In this document: positions 54,756 to 62,700 of the stretch, piece by piece
Layout: every line of letters starts with the position of its first letter
How positions within the stretch are numbered: position 1 is the stretch's first letter
From: Planctomycetaceae bacterium
GTDB lineage: Bacteria; Planctomycetota; Planctomycetia; Pirellulales; Pirellulaceae
Direction: 5' to 3'
DNA length: 64,000 nt
NCBI GenBank assembly: GCA_020638975.1
Contig: JACKHN010000029.1
Span: 18,368-82,367, forward strand
The notes under the pieces: model-generated
Databases searched by the model: none
What the model was told of the DNA's origin: nothing
The model's input: the letters and a program-made list of their open reading frames with translations, nothing else
Translations under genes and position numbers: made by a program

Positions 54756-54828
54756 GCCAACGAATAGGGCGAATGTGGCGAATGAAAACAAGGAGAAAAC
54801 ATTCGCGGTATTCGCATCATTCGTTGGC
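54756..54828. repeat. 73-bp palindromic block, right copy of the GxxExxY unit
   Basis: Same ends (GCCAACGAAT and ATTCGTTGGC) and same length as 54268-54340, with conserved inner words GGGCGAAT, GCGAATGAA and CATTCGCG. The end of the CusB-like gene (ANE then stop, 54817 onwards) is written in this block. Confidence 0.85.
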
Positions 54829-56805
54829 CCCTTCTAATGGGACCAGTCCAAGTTCAGTTACCTGCTTGCCACACGTCAGCATCTCCGCTCCCCAATACGG
54901 ATTGCGCAACTCGTCCGACACTTGCAACCAATCGCCTCCTCCGCCCTTCACCATGTGGCAAAACATGTGATGAAACGAACTCGATGCTTCTTCGCCGCGG
55001 ACCAAGGTTGCAAGTGTGACCACCGCATGACTGATCGGGCGAAAGGCTTCGAGCCGAGCCTTGTCGATGTCCAGATGATGAAGGTGTTCGCTGTGTTTCG
55101 CGATCTCGGCGATCTGTGCTCTTGCCGCTTCGGGCAATTGCGACTCGTCTCCCAGAGTTACCGCAAGTTGATGCAGTGCTGTGGCGTCCGCTTCTTTCGG
55201 CTTCTCATCGGCTGCCAACGATTGCTGAATGCGGAAGTAGGCAGCGAACAGCAGTTCGACTTCGGCTCCGAGTTCGCCGGGGATCTTTGCGATTCGAACA
55301 TCACTGAATTCCAGCGGCAGCTTGCGCTCGCGTTGCGCCGCGATGGCTCGCGTGGGATCGATCAAGCTTGGCTTGCCAGCCAGTTGCATTTGGGAATCGA
55401 TCAAAAAATTCCCCGCCGTGGCGACCTGCTCGCCTTCTTTCAAGCCGCCCAAGATGATGACCTTGTCCCGCAGAATCGGGCCGAGCACGATGGGGCGGAT
55501 CTCGAATCGACCTGGCTCGGCCTCGACATAGATCACGCTGCTATTGCCCGCCATCAGCACAGCCGATCGCGGTACATACAACGACGTTGGCTGTTCGACC
55601 GGCACATCGGAGTAGCCGTACTTCGAAGTCGGCACAAGATCCATGCCGCAAATTGGACAAGGCCCCGGCGAGTCGCTGATGATTTGCGGATGCATCGGGC
55701 TGATCCAACGACCCGCTAACCCCGCATCGAAGACTTGACCTTCTTGCCCGATCGGCAAAAAGATCGTGGCGTTGGCATAGTCGCCTGGACGCAACTCGCC
55801 GTCATTGTTCAGAAACTCGACACGGACCCCGACCGTCCGCTTCTTCGCGTCGACTCGTGGATCGATGAACGCGACACGACCATCGAACTCTTTACCAGGC
55901 AGCGACTGCATCTCGGCAGTAACTCGCTGGCCATAACGAATACGAGCGGCATCTTCGGGATACAGTTCCAGCATCAACCAGACGGTCGATAGATCCGCGA
56001 TACGGTAGATCGGCTCGCCGGCCTTCACGTACTTGCCCTCGACAGCAAGCTTCTCGATGACCGTTCCACCCATCGGCGCATAGATCGTCAGACGCGACTT
56101 CGCTGCCTCGCTTTCCTCCAGTTCGCCGATCTGCTCTTCGGTCATGCCAAGTTCGACGAGCCGTCTCCGTGAGTTCAGCGTTAGTTTCTCTTGAGCCGTC
56201 CGAACGGACGCCAAGGCAGCCGAATTCATTTGGCGCACCGCTTTGCGAGTTTCGACGTATTCGACTTGTGCCGAATACAACTCGGGGCTGTAGATCACTG
56301 CCAGATGATCGCCCTTCGCCACATCGACACCTGTGTAATCAGCAAACAGCCGTTCCAATCTGCCATCGATATACGACGAGATCGTGGCCATACGGCTTTC
56401 GTCGATTGCGATCGCACCAACGGTCTGAATCGTGGCGGAGACGGTTTCGCGTTTGGCTTCGGTCGTCGCAATGTTGGCCAAACGCCGTTGAGCTGGTTCA
56501 ATCTTGATCGACAGTTCATCCAGATCCGCGTCACCGGCCGCAGCAGCGGGAACCAACTCCATCCCACAAATTGGACATCGTCCGGGCCCGGGTTGTCGAA
56601 TCTGAGGATGCATCGCACAGGTAAATACCTCATCATTGGCCACCGAGTTAGCCGCTGCTGCACCGCCACCGGTCGAGATCCAACCAATGCGTTGCGCGAT
56701 TCCGACTGCAACAATCAATAGCACCCCGACGAGCAAAGCCGACAAGGGCATCGCGAGCTTTGGGAGCCAACGCCGAATACTGAACTTTTTGTTGTGCTCG
56801 CTCAT
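54817..56805 (-). CDS. CusB-type RND adaptor with two heavy-metal-binding domains
   Basis: 662 residues from ATG 56805. One N-terminal membrane helix (LSALLVGVLLIVAVGIAQRI, 21-40). Heavy-metal-binding domain 1 lies at 61-86 (FTCAMHPQIRQPGPGRCPIC). The membrane-fusion core follows: QTVGAIAIDESRMATISSYI, then a coiled-coil hairpin, then YAPMGGTVIEKLAVEGKYVK. A second copy of the metal domain (SPMHPQIISDSPGPCPICGM) lies near 366-390, within the barrel part. The C-terminus has a DUF3347-like helical domain with MFCHMVKGG and AEMLTCGKQ. CusB hands Cu or Ag to CusA and links it to the outer channel. Its last codons lie in a palindromic block. Confidence 0.9.
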   Translation of the reverse strand: MSEHNKKFSIRRWLPKLAMPLSALLVGVLLIVAVGIAQRIGWISTGGGAAAANSVANDEVFTCAMHPQIRQPGPGRCPICGMELVPAAAAGDADLDELSIKIEPAQRRLANIATTEAKRETVSATIQTVGAIAIDESRMATISSYIDGRLERLFADYTGVDVAKGDHLAVIYSPELYSAQVEYVETRKAVRQMNSAALASVRTAQEKLTLNSRRRLVELGMTEEQIGELEESEAAKSRLTIYAPMGGTVIEKLAVEGKYVKAGEPIYRIADLSTVWLMLELYPEDAARIRYGQRVTAEMQSLPGKEFDGRVAFIDPRVDAKKRTVGVRVEFLNNDGELRPGDYANATIFLPIGQEGQVFDAGLAGRWISPMHPQIISDSPGPCPICGMDLVPTSKYGYSDVPVEQPTSLYVPRSAVLMAGNSSVIYVEAEPGRFEIRPIVLGPILRDKVIILGGLKEGEQVATAGNFLIDSQMQLAGKPSLIDPTRAIAAQRERKLPLEFSDVRIAKIPGELGAEVELLFAAYFRIQQSLAADEKPKEADATALHQLAVTLGDESQLPEAARAQIAEIAKHSEHLHHLDIDKARLEAFRPISHAVVTLATLVRGEEASSSFHHMFCHMVKGGGGDWLQVSDELRNPYWGAEMLTCGKQVTELGLVPLEGANE

Positions 56806-56927
56806 CGTTTTCACCGCGAATGATATCGTTGAAATTAGACAAACCGAGCAGCCGGCGAAGGGTCGATTGCGTGGACGTGGAACCGTGCCAGTGCAATCGT
56901 CTCCACCGGCTACTCGTGTGCGTCGAG

Positions 56928-57215
56928 TTAGCTCTTGTGTTCGGAATGGTCGTGCGATGGTTGGTTCGCGGTGCTGATCTTCGCTGCCTTCTCCTCTTCG
57001 GACAGGGCGATCCACTTTGGCAGACAGCCCTCGCAGCAGAATCCAACGGTCTGTCCATTCCAAGTTGTTGAGCCGCCGTCCGCAGCAATCTCGTGGCCCA
57101 TGATCGGGCACAGACTGTTCACGGGAGCAGCGTCAGCGTTGGGCGTTTCGACGTGTGAACAACCTACAAATAGAGCCATCGCAAACACGGTCGCGATGAA
57201 TATGGTGAAGCGCAT
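56928..57215 (-). CDS. Small lipoprotein with YHS-like metal-binding motif
   Basis: 95 residues from ATG 57215. Lipobox IATVFAMALFVGC, so lipidation at Cys19 is likely. The mature part has NSLCPIMGHEIAADGGSTTW and NGQTVGFCCEGCLPKWIALS: Cys, Met, Cys-Cys and Cys in a YHS-type layout used for copper or similar soft metals. The C-terminus is His/Glu-rich (HDHSEHK). It lies between the Cys-rich protein and the CusB-like gene on the same strand; capture of metal in the periplasm for the pump is a fair guess. Confidence 0.8.
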   Translation of the reverse strand: MRFTIFIATVFAMALFVGCSHVETPNADAAPVNSLCPIMGHEIAADGGSTTWNGQTVGFCCEGCLPKWIALSEEEKAAKISTANQPSHDHSEHKS

Positions 57216-57308
57216 ACGAATCTCCAATTCACTCAAGGGAGCCAATTTGATGTAGCAGAAGTCGATTAACGAATTCAGCTATGGCAAATCAAGAGAGCTT
57301 CGCGAGGT

Positions 57309-57755
57309 TTACGTACGCCAGATGCAAAGAAGAACTTGCATCGCGTGAGGCCCTGAGCGGGCATAGGGAATCGACGCGACGGCGTCAGATCCATTGCAGC
57401 ATGGTGTTGCGACATTCGTCGCGACATGGATACTCGAAAGCGGCATTTCTACAGCGTTCGATGATTGTTCCGACTTCTCAGCAGGCGTGAAGGGCGCATG
57501 CTCAAGCGGCTCGCCGCATCCGCATCGGCAGTCGGACAACGAGATCGACTCGTCACAATCGCAGCTTCCAGATGCACAGCACGACCGAGGAGTCTCGCAA
57601 CAGTCCGAGGACACATTCTCCAACAGACAACAGGACGCGTGCGAAGTTTCCGCTTCAGCGCTGCATGCGCAAACGCTCGGCACCACAATCGTTGATTGCA
57701 ACAACAGCACTGCCGCTGTCAATGTGGAGATAAGTCGTGAGTGGAGATACATCAT
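57309..57755 (-). CDS. Cys-rich secreted protein of the metal-efflux cluster
   Basis: 148 residues. Signal peptide at about 1-27 (LISTLTAAVLLLQSTIVVPS). The next 55 residues contain about 16 Cys, many as CC or CxC: SVCACSA, ASCCLLENVSSDCCETPRSC, CASGSCDCDE and DCRCGCGEP. A later CC lies in ATPCCNGSD. That resembles a metallothionein-like soft-metal sponge or a disulfide-rich protein. It lies between TolC-like and lipoprotein genes in a Cus-type operon, so metal binding is the most likely role. I know no named family for it. Confidence 0.7.
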   Translation of the reverse strand: MMYLHSRLISTLTAAVLLLQSTIVVPSVCACSAEAETSHASCCLLENVSSDCCETPRSCCASGSCDCDESISLSDCRCGCGEPLEHAPFTPAEKSEQSSNAVEMPLSSIHVATNVATPCCNGSDAVASIPYARSGPHAMQVLLCIWRT

Positions 57756-57871
57756 TCGGAGGTCAACGTTCTTGGTAACCGATTCCTACTGCGACTGGTA
57801 TCTATTATGCGTTCCAACCAGCCCAAAGGCCAGATCAGATATCCTACCCTCGTTTGCGTGTGATTCGATCG

Positions 57872-59332
57872 TCAATGGATCGGCAGAGGCAAGCGATATG
57901 CCTCGGATGGGTTGATCGCGAGATCCGTCCCGACCGCTTGTTGGATACGAGCAAGCGTGATCGCCAGTTCACCGATCGCTTGCTCGTAACCAAGTTCCAG
58001 CGTGAGTACGCTGCGAAAGTCGCGGACGATGCGGTCGAATTCGACGGTGCCGTTCGAGTAGGACTGCTGGTCGGAGTTCAAGGTTTGCCGGGCCTGCGGC
58101 AGCAGAGTCGTCTGATAGAGCTGCGCCGTCTCGTGTGCCGTCTTGGCTCGCTCCCACAAGTCGCGTAGCAGCGAATCGTATCGCAACCGAGCATCCTCGA
58201 CCGACGCGTGTGACGCCGAATGTTTCCAAGCCGCTTCGTCTTCGATCGCATCGTATTTATGGTGCCACAGCGGAACCGTCACCTGAGCACCGATGGCCCA
58301 TGCGTCGCGGCCTACATCAACGACGGTGGATGCAGGTCGGTTGTCGTCCATTGCAAACCAACTGGCACTTAGCGAGAGATCGGGGCGGCGTTTCAGCTTG
58401 GCCACTTCCAGCCCCCACAACGTCGCTTGGGTCAGTAGTTCCGCGGCGGCAATCTCAGGCTGTTGCTCCCAAGCGATCTGCCGCAACATGCCATGCGACC
58501 AAGCAGGAAGCGATGGCTCTAGCGTCGATGGAACCTCGACAGGATGATCTGCGTCGCGTCCGACGACTCGATTCAACTCGGCCTTCGCAGTGACAAGTTG
58601 TTGCTGGAGTATGAGGAGTTGTTCTTCGAGCCGACTGAGTTCCAGCGTGCCAAGCAAGACATCGCCCTGCGCCGCTTGGCCCGTCGCGACACGTGCGTTG
58701 GCGACTTCGATCATCGGTGTTAGTACGGATTGGTTCGCTCGATTCGTTTCGATCTGCTTGCCAAGGACATACATCCGATACCACAACACGCGCACCTCGC
58801 TAACGACTCGCAATCGTTCTGCCTCGTACTGCTGACGCATCGAAAGCGCCTCGAAGAACGCTTGCTGGGACTGAGCATCCAGCCGACTCAGCCACGGAAC
58901 CATCTGCATCACGCTCATGTTCGCTCGTTGCGAGCCGGCCGCCGTTTCGATTGGATGGCCAAAGATGTTCGCCCCGATCGTTGGGTCAGGGAGCTTGTCG
59001 ACATAGCCTGTCTTGGCCTCCGCGGCAGAAGCTTCCTGGGCCAGACGCAGCAAACGCGGATTCATCGCTTGTGCCAGGGACTCTAACTCGGCCAGCGATT
59101 CGGATGCGTGCAAAGTTGCTGGCGCGGTAACGATCTCCGGAACGAGGGCAGTTTCGACTTGATGAGCGACCAGCAGCGTTGGTGCCCCAACATCCGCGTT
59201 TACATTCGGCGACACGGGCGACGGAATCGCTCCGAGATTAGTGGCTCGTCTGGGCGCGGCACAACCACAGTCCAGCGCAAGCGACAGCGCCAGAAGTCCG
59301 GCAAGTCTAGTTGAGATGAGTATCCGTACCAT
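57872..59332 (-). CDS. TolC-family outer membrane channel (CusC-like)
   Basis: 486 residues from ATG 59332. N-terminal leader with a Cys (LLALSLALDCGCAAP), probably lipidated as in CusC. Then the two-fold TolC repeat: LAQAMNPRLLRLAQEASAAE, KLPDPTIGANIFGHPIETAA and coiled-coil barrel helices (RLRVVSEVRVLWYRMYVLGK), repeated at LTQATLWGLEVAKLKRRPDL and YDSLLRDLWERAKTAHETAQ. It is the exit duct of the tripartite pump with the CusA- and CusB-like proteins. It is the first gene of the cluster on the minus strand; its upstream region (59333-59656) must hold the operon promoter. Confidence 0.9.
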   Translation of the reverse strand: MVRILISTRLAGLLALSLALDCGCAAPRRATNLGAIPSPVSPNVNADVGAPTLLVAHQVETALVPEIVTAPATLHASESLAELESLAQAMNPRLLRLAQEASAAEAKTGYVDKLPDPTIGANIFGHPIETAAGSQRANMSVMQMVPWLSRLDAQSQQAFFEALSMRQQYEAERLRVVSEVRVLWYRMYVLGKQIETNRANQSVLTPMIEVANARVATGQAAQGDVLLGTLELSRLEEQLLILQQQLVTAKAELNRVVGRDADHPVEVPSTLEPSLPAWSHGMLRQIAWEQQPEIAAAELLTQATLWGLEVAKLKRRPDLSLSASWFAMDDNRPASTVVDVGRDAWAIGAQVTVPLWHHKYDAIEDEAAWKHSASHASVEDARLRYDSLLRDLWERAKTAHETAQLYQTTLLPQARQTLNSDQQSYSNGTVEFDRIVRDFRSVLTLELGYEQAIGELAITLARIQQAVGTDLAINPSEAYRLPLPIH

Positions 59333-59656
59333 GCGACTCTCGCCTGGAGAAGCAGTCAGCGCGCAAGCGATTGCGCGGTATCGTTGTTGTTTCAAAAATG
59401 GCACGGTTCCAACGAATACATCGGGCTGTGAGAATCACGACAATCGGAAAAACCGCTGCCAGCAGTCGCAGAGCCGGGGTATTGTGTTCGACCTGTAGCG
59501 ATTAGGCAAAATGTGCTTGTTGGTGACCGACGGTCAGCTAGAATTTGGTGTGTTCTTCCTCCGGACGCAATTGTCCGTATGGAATAAGATTAGCAGAGGT
59601 CCGTGCCACCGCCGGTCGGATTCCGTTGCGACACTCGCCACAGGTTAATTGAGGAT
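59333..59656. other. Divergent promoter region of the efflux cluster and a Uma2 gene
   Basis: About 320 bases. No Fur-type or CueR/CusR-type operator could be read with confidence. The minus-strand frame reaches 59404 but is not protein-like beyond the start. Confidence 0.35.
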
Positions 59657-60256
59657 ATGAGTACCGCCCCCCACTACTCGCCGATATCCGTCGATGACTA
59701 CTTAGCAGGCGAGCAAAATGCGACGCGCCGGCACGAGTATGTCGAGGGTGTCGTGTATGCGATGGTCGGGGCGACGAACACGCACAATCGTATTGCGACG
59801 AACGCCACGATTGCGATTGGTTCGCAGCTTCGCGGCAAACGCTGTCAAGTCTTCAATTCAGACACAAAGATCCGTGTGCAGACCGCTCGCGGCACACGCT
59901 TCTACTATCCTGACTTGTCGGTCGTTTGTCGAGTTAACCCAGCCACGGACACGTTCCAGGATGAACCGGCTATCGTTGTTGAAGTCATTTCTGAATCAAC
60001 GCGTCGGACGGATGAGAACGAGAAGCGAGAGGCGTATCTTTCCATCGACGCGTTGGCGGCATACATCCTCGTCGAGCAATCCTCGGCTGCTGCGGTCGTC
60101 TACCGCAGGCAGAAGAACGAGTTTTCAAGAGAGGCTTATGCGGGGTTTGATGCCGTGATTTCGTTACCAGAAATCGATTGCAAACTTGCACTCGCGGACT
60201 TGTACGAAAAAGTTGAGTTCACGCCGATTCCGTCAGACGACGAAGAGTTCGGATAG
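59657..60256 (+). CDS. Uma2-family (DUF820) nuclease-like protein
   Basis: 199 residues from ATG 59657 with GAGGA just before it. The PD-(D/E)xK pattern is clear: ATRRHEYVEGVVYAMVGATN, TRFYYPDLSVVCR and DEPAIVVEVISESTRRTDEN, the last carrying the E-x-(I/V) acid. LSIDALAAYILVEQSSAAAV follows. Uma2 proteins are abundant in Planctomycetota and cyanobacteria and have no settled role. The C-terminal tail is acidic. It converges on purB; a dispersed repeat lies between them. Confidence 0.88.
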   Translation: MSTAPHYSPISVDDYLAGEQNATRRHEYVEGVVYAMVGATNTHNRIATNATIAIGSQLRGKRCQVFNSDTKIRVQTARGTRFYYPDLSVVCRVNPATDTFQDEPAIVVEVISESTRRTDENEKREAYLSIDALAAYILVEQSSAAAVVYRRQKNEFSREAYAGFDAVISLPEIDCKLALADLYEKVEFTPIPSDDEEFG

Positions 60257-60280
60257 AACCTCGCGCCAGTTTGCGACGAT

Positions 60281-60481
60281 TAGAGCGGTCTTCGTGTAAG
60301 TGTAGCGTTGTTTCGTCGAGAAACCCTAGAATTTGGTAGTGGTACAGTTTGAAATTCCGGAAAGTAGGACGGCCACTCTTGGCCGTCTTTTGTCGGGCAG
60401 GAGTGCCCAACTTACGGCAAAGGGTACCACTACCTAGAATTTAATCGCCACGACCGCTAGACGTCCGTGCGACTCGCACTA
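60281..60481. repeat. Dispersed palindromic repeat, second copy, split by an insertion
   Basis: Left part 60281-60334 and right part 60443-60481 (plus one 8-bp duplicate) together make a 93-bp copy of the element at 8664-8757. It starts TAGAGCGGTC and ends with the hairpin GTGCGACTCGCAC. The final CTA is the stop codon of purB on the minus strand. Confidence 0.85.
60335..60434. mobile_element. 100-bp MITE with 8-bp target duplication
   Basis: Ends are GGTAGTGGTAC and GTACCACTACC, a perfect 11-bp inverted repeat that extends to 15 of 17. TAGAATTT lies on both sides (60327-60334 and 60435-60442). The matching locus at 8664-8757 lacks the insert. No coding capacity; an inner hairpin GGCCACTCTTGGCC is seen. 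It needs a transposase from elsewhere. Confidence 0.85.
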
Positions 60482-61903
60482 GACGTTCACTTCGGCATCG
60501 AGAGCGCTGTCACCGTACTTGGCGCGAATAGGATCGACGATCTCCGAAATAAACTCGTCGACCTGTTCCGGGGCACGACCGACAAATTGTCTCGCATCCA
60601 TCGCCGCGTGAAGGTCAATCCCCGCGAAGGCACTGTCGCCAGCAAGTCGGTCGAGCAGGTCGTTCGGTTTGCCTTCGTTCTTTACGACGGCGGCGGCATC
60701 TTGGCTGTGCTGACGGATGTGTTCGTGAAGGTCTTGTCGGTCTCCACCCGCTGCGACTGCCGTCATGAGGATGTCTTCGGTCGCCATGAACGGCAACTCT
60801 TCGCCGAGATTCTTCGCGATCACTTGCGGATAGACGACCAGACCGGTGGTCACGTTCTGATAGAGGATCAGCACAGCATCGATCGCTAGGAAAACTTGCG
60901 GCAGGACCAGGCGTCGATTGGCACTGTCGTCCAACGTTCGTTCCATCCACTGTGTGGCGAGCGTATTGGCAGTACTCGATTGCAGGCTCATGACGAAGCG
61001 AGCCAGCGAGCAGATGCGCTCGCTTCGCATCGGGTTTCGTTTGTAAGCCATGGCCGATGAGCCGATCTGCTCTTTCTCAAACGGTTCTTCGACTTCCTTG
61101 CGATTGGCGAGCAGTCGCAGATCCGTGGCCGTCTTATGCGAGCTTTGAGCAATGCCACTCAACGTGTCGACGATTTGCGCGTCGACTTTGCGCGAGTAGG
61201 TCTGCCCCGTGACGGCATACCGCTCGCTGAAGCCGATCTTTTCGGCGACGAGCTGTTCCAGTCGCCGCACCTTAGCGTGATCTCCGTCGAACAACTTCAG
61301 GAAGCTTGCTTGCGTGCCCGTTGTCCCTTTGGTGCTTCGCGCTTTGAGCAAGCTGATGCGATGTTCGAGGTCCTCCAGATCCAACACCAGATCGTACGCC
61401 CATAAGCAGGCACGCTTGCCAACTGTCGTGGGTTGTGCGGGCTGGAGATGGGTGAAGCCGAGGCAGGGTAAATCTCGGTATTGCTGAGCAAATTGAGCCA
61501 AGCTATCGATCACGCCGACTAAGCGGCCACGCACCAACTCCATTGCATCTCGTAACAAAATCAAGTCGGTATTATCCGTCACGTAGCAACTGGTAGCCCC
61601 GAGGTGAATGATGGCCTTCGCATTGGGGCACACGTCGCCATAAGTATGAACGTGTGCCATGACATCATGGCGGAGTCGCTTCTCGTGGGCGCGAGCCGCA
61701 TCGAAATCGATGTCGTCGACGTGGGCTTTCAGTTCCGCGATCTGTGCATCCGTGATCGGCAGCCCTAGTTCCTGCTCAGCTTCCGCCAACGCAATCCACA
61801 GCTTCCGCCAAGTCGAGAACTTGCGTTGCGAACCCCACAGTTGGCTCATTTCTTTTGAGGCGTAACGCGTGATCAGCGGGTTTTCGTATTGATCGTAAGA
61901 CAT
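60479..61903 (-). CDS. purB: Adenylosuccinate lyase
   Basis: 474 residues. The fumarase/aspartase superfamily loop is SSAMAYKRNPMRSERICSLA, near 285-305. Catalytic His motifs AHVHTYGDVCPNAKAIIHLG (about 83-102) and GFTHLQPAQPTTVG (about 148-161) are present. It splits adenylosuccinate and SAICAR in purine synthesis, releasing fumarate. Length and TGTQASFLKLFDGDH, KVRRLEQL fit the longer, eukaryote-like branch. The stop is supplied by the dispersed repeat. No other pur gene adjoins. Confidence 0.95.
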   Translation of the reverse strand: MSYDQYENPLITRYASKEMSQLWGSQRKFSTWRKLWIALAEAEQELGLPITDAQIAELKAHVDDIDFDAARAHEKRLRHDVMAHVHTYGDVCPNAKAIIHLGATSCYVTDNTDLILLRDAMELVRGRLVGVIDSLAQFAQQYRDLPCLGFTHLQPAQPTTVGKRACLWAYDLVLDLEDLEHRISLLKARSTKGTTGTQASFLKLFDGDHAKVRRLEQLVAEKIGFSERYAVTGQTYSRKVDAQIVDTLSGIAQSSHKTATDLRLLANRKEVEEPFEKEQIGSSAMAYKRNPMRSERICSLARFVMSLQSSTANTLATQWMERTLDDSANRRLVLPQVFLAIDAVLILYQNVTTGLVVYPQVIAKNLGEELPFMATEDILMTAVAAGGDRQDLHEHIRQHSQDAAAVVKNEGKPNDLLDRLAGDSAFAGIDLHAAMDARQFVGRAPEQVDEFISEIVDPIRAKYGDSALDAEVNV

Positions 61904-62016
61904 GAGCGACCTGTAAGAACTTGGAGTGACGACAACGATCCGTTATTCTGGAGCGAGGAGCCTGTCCCGCAAAGGGGGCTTTAAATCTCCTGAAGTCTGT
62001 GTGTGGAGAAACGAGC

Positions 62017-62571
62017 ATGAGTACGGTGGCGCGACTGACGATCGCCCAATACGAGAAAATGATCGACAGTGGCGTGTTCGATCAAGAGCGGCGCATCGAA
62101 CTCATTCGGGGAGAGCTTCGTGAAATGAGCCCGCTAGGAATTCCACATGAGTACAGCGTCGATGTGCTGGCAACATGGAGTCACGACAATACACCACGCG
62201 ATCGTGTGTGGGTACGAATTCAGAATTCGATCGCGCTGGACCAAATAGGTACGGTCCCACAGCCGGATATTGTCTGGCTGGCACTCGGTGATTATTCGAG
62301 CCGTCGCCCGCGCCCAGCCGATGTCTTGCTGATTATTGAGGTCTCCGATAGCAGTCTCGCGTATGACCGCGACGAGAAGGCTTCGCTCTATGCACAAGCG
62401 GCGATTCAGGACTACTGGATCGTCAATATCCCTGATCGTTGCGTCGAGGTGAGACGTCGTCCAATTGACACGGTCTATCAAAACGTTCGCGTTTACGGCG
62501 AGCATGAGTCCGTCAGACCGTTGAGGCTTCCCGAGCTAAGCTTTCCGGTATCTGTACTTTTCGGTACCTAG
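62017..62571 (+). CDS. Second Uma2-family (DUF820) nuclease-like protein
   Basis: 184 residues from ATG 62017 (GGAG 9 bases before). Starts LTIAQYEKMIDSGVFDQERR and IELIRGELREMSPLGIPHEY. The metal-binding core is VPQPDIVWLALGDYSS and RPADVLLIIEVSDSSLAYDR, then DEKASLYAQAAIQDYWIVN. That is a typical Uma2 layout, about 30% shorter at the C-terminus than some. It is divergent from purB and differs strongly from the copy at 59657, so it is not a recent duplicate. Confidence 0.88.
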   Translation: MSTVARLTIAQYEKMIDSGVFDQERRIELIRGELREMSPLGIPHEYSVDVLATWSHDNTPRDRVWVRIQNSIALDQIGTVPQPDIVWLALGDYSSRRPRPADVLLIIEVSDSSLAYDRDEKASLYAQAAIQDYWIVNIPDRCVEVRRRPIDTVYQNVRVYGEHESVRPLRLPELSFPVSVLFGT

Positions 62572-62583
62572 GCCGAACTTAAG

Positions 62584-62680
62584 AATAACTTCGGCATTTC
62601 AAGAGCAGGGTCCGCTGTGCGGACCAGAAATCCCAGAGGTCCGCACAGCGGACCCTACACCGAGGAATGAAGTTGTTGTT
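62584..62680. repeat. Palindromic MITE-like repeat, copy 2 (inverted)
   Basis: Starts AATAACTTCGGCATTTCAAG and contains GGGTCCGCTGTGCGGACC facing GGTCCGCACAGCGGACCC, ending GAATGAAGTTGTTGTTG. It is the same element as 37651-37744 in the other orientation. It lies between the ends of the convergent Uma2 and kinase genes. Confidence 0.8.
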
Positions 62681-62700
62681 GAGCTGATCCCTGGCTGCGA

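Larger units (their letters stand above)
54268..54828. mobile_element. Putative 561-bp GxxExxY cassette flanked by palindromic blocks
   Basis: A minus-strand GxxExxY gene with two 73-bp palindromic blocks, one at each end in the same orientation. It sits between the CusB-like and CusA-like genes, which are normally adjacent in one operon. Identical block length, matched outer 10-bp ends and interruption of a conserved gene pair argue for insertion as a unit. No target duplication is evident. Confidence 0.55.

Noticed and set aside
54268..54828. The two 73-bp blocks as a CRISPR array
   Set aside because: Only two copies, far apart, each self-palindromic, with a gene between them.
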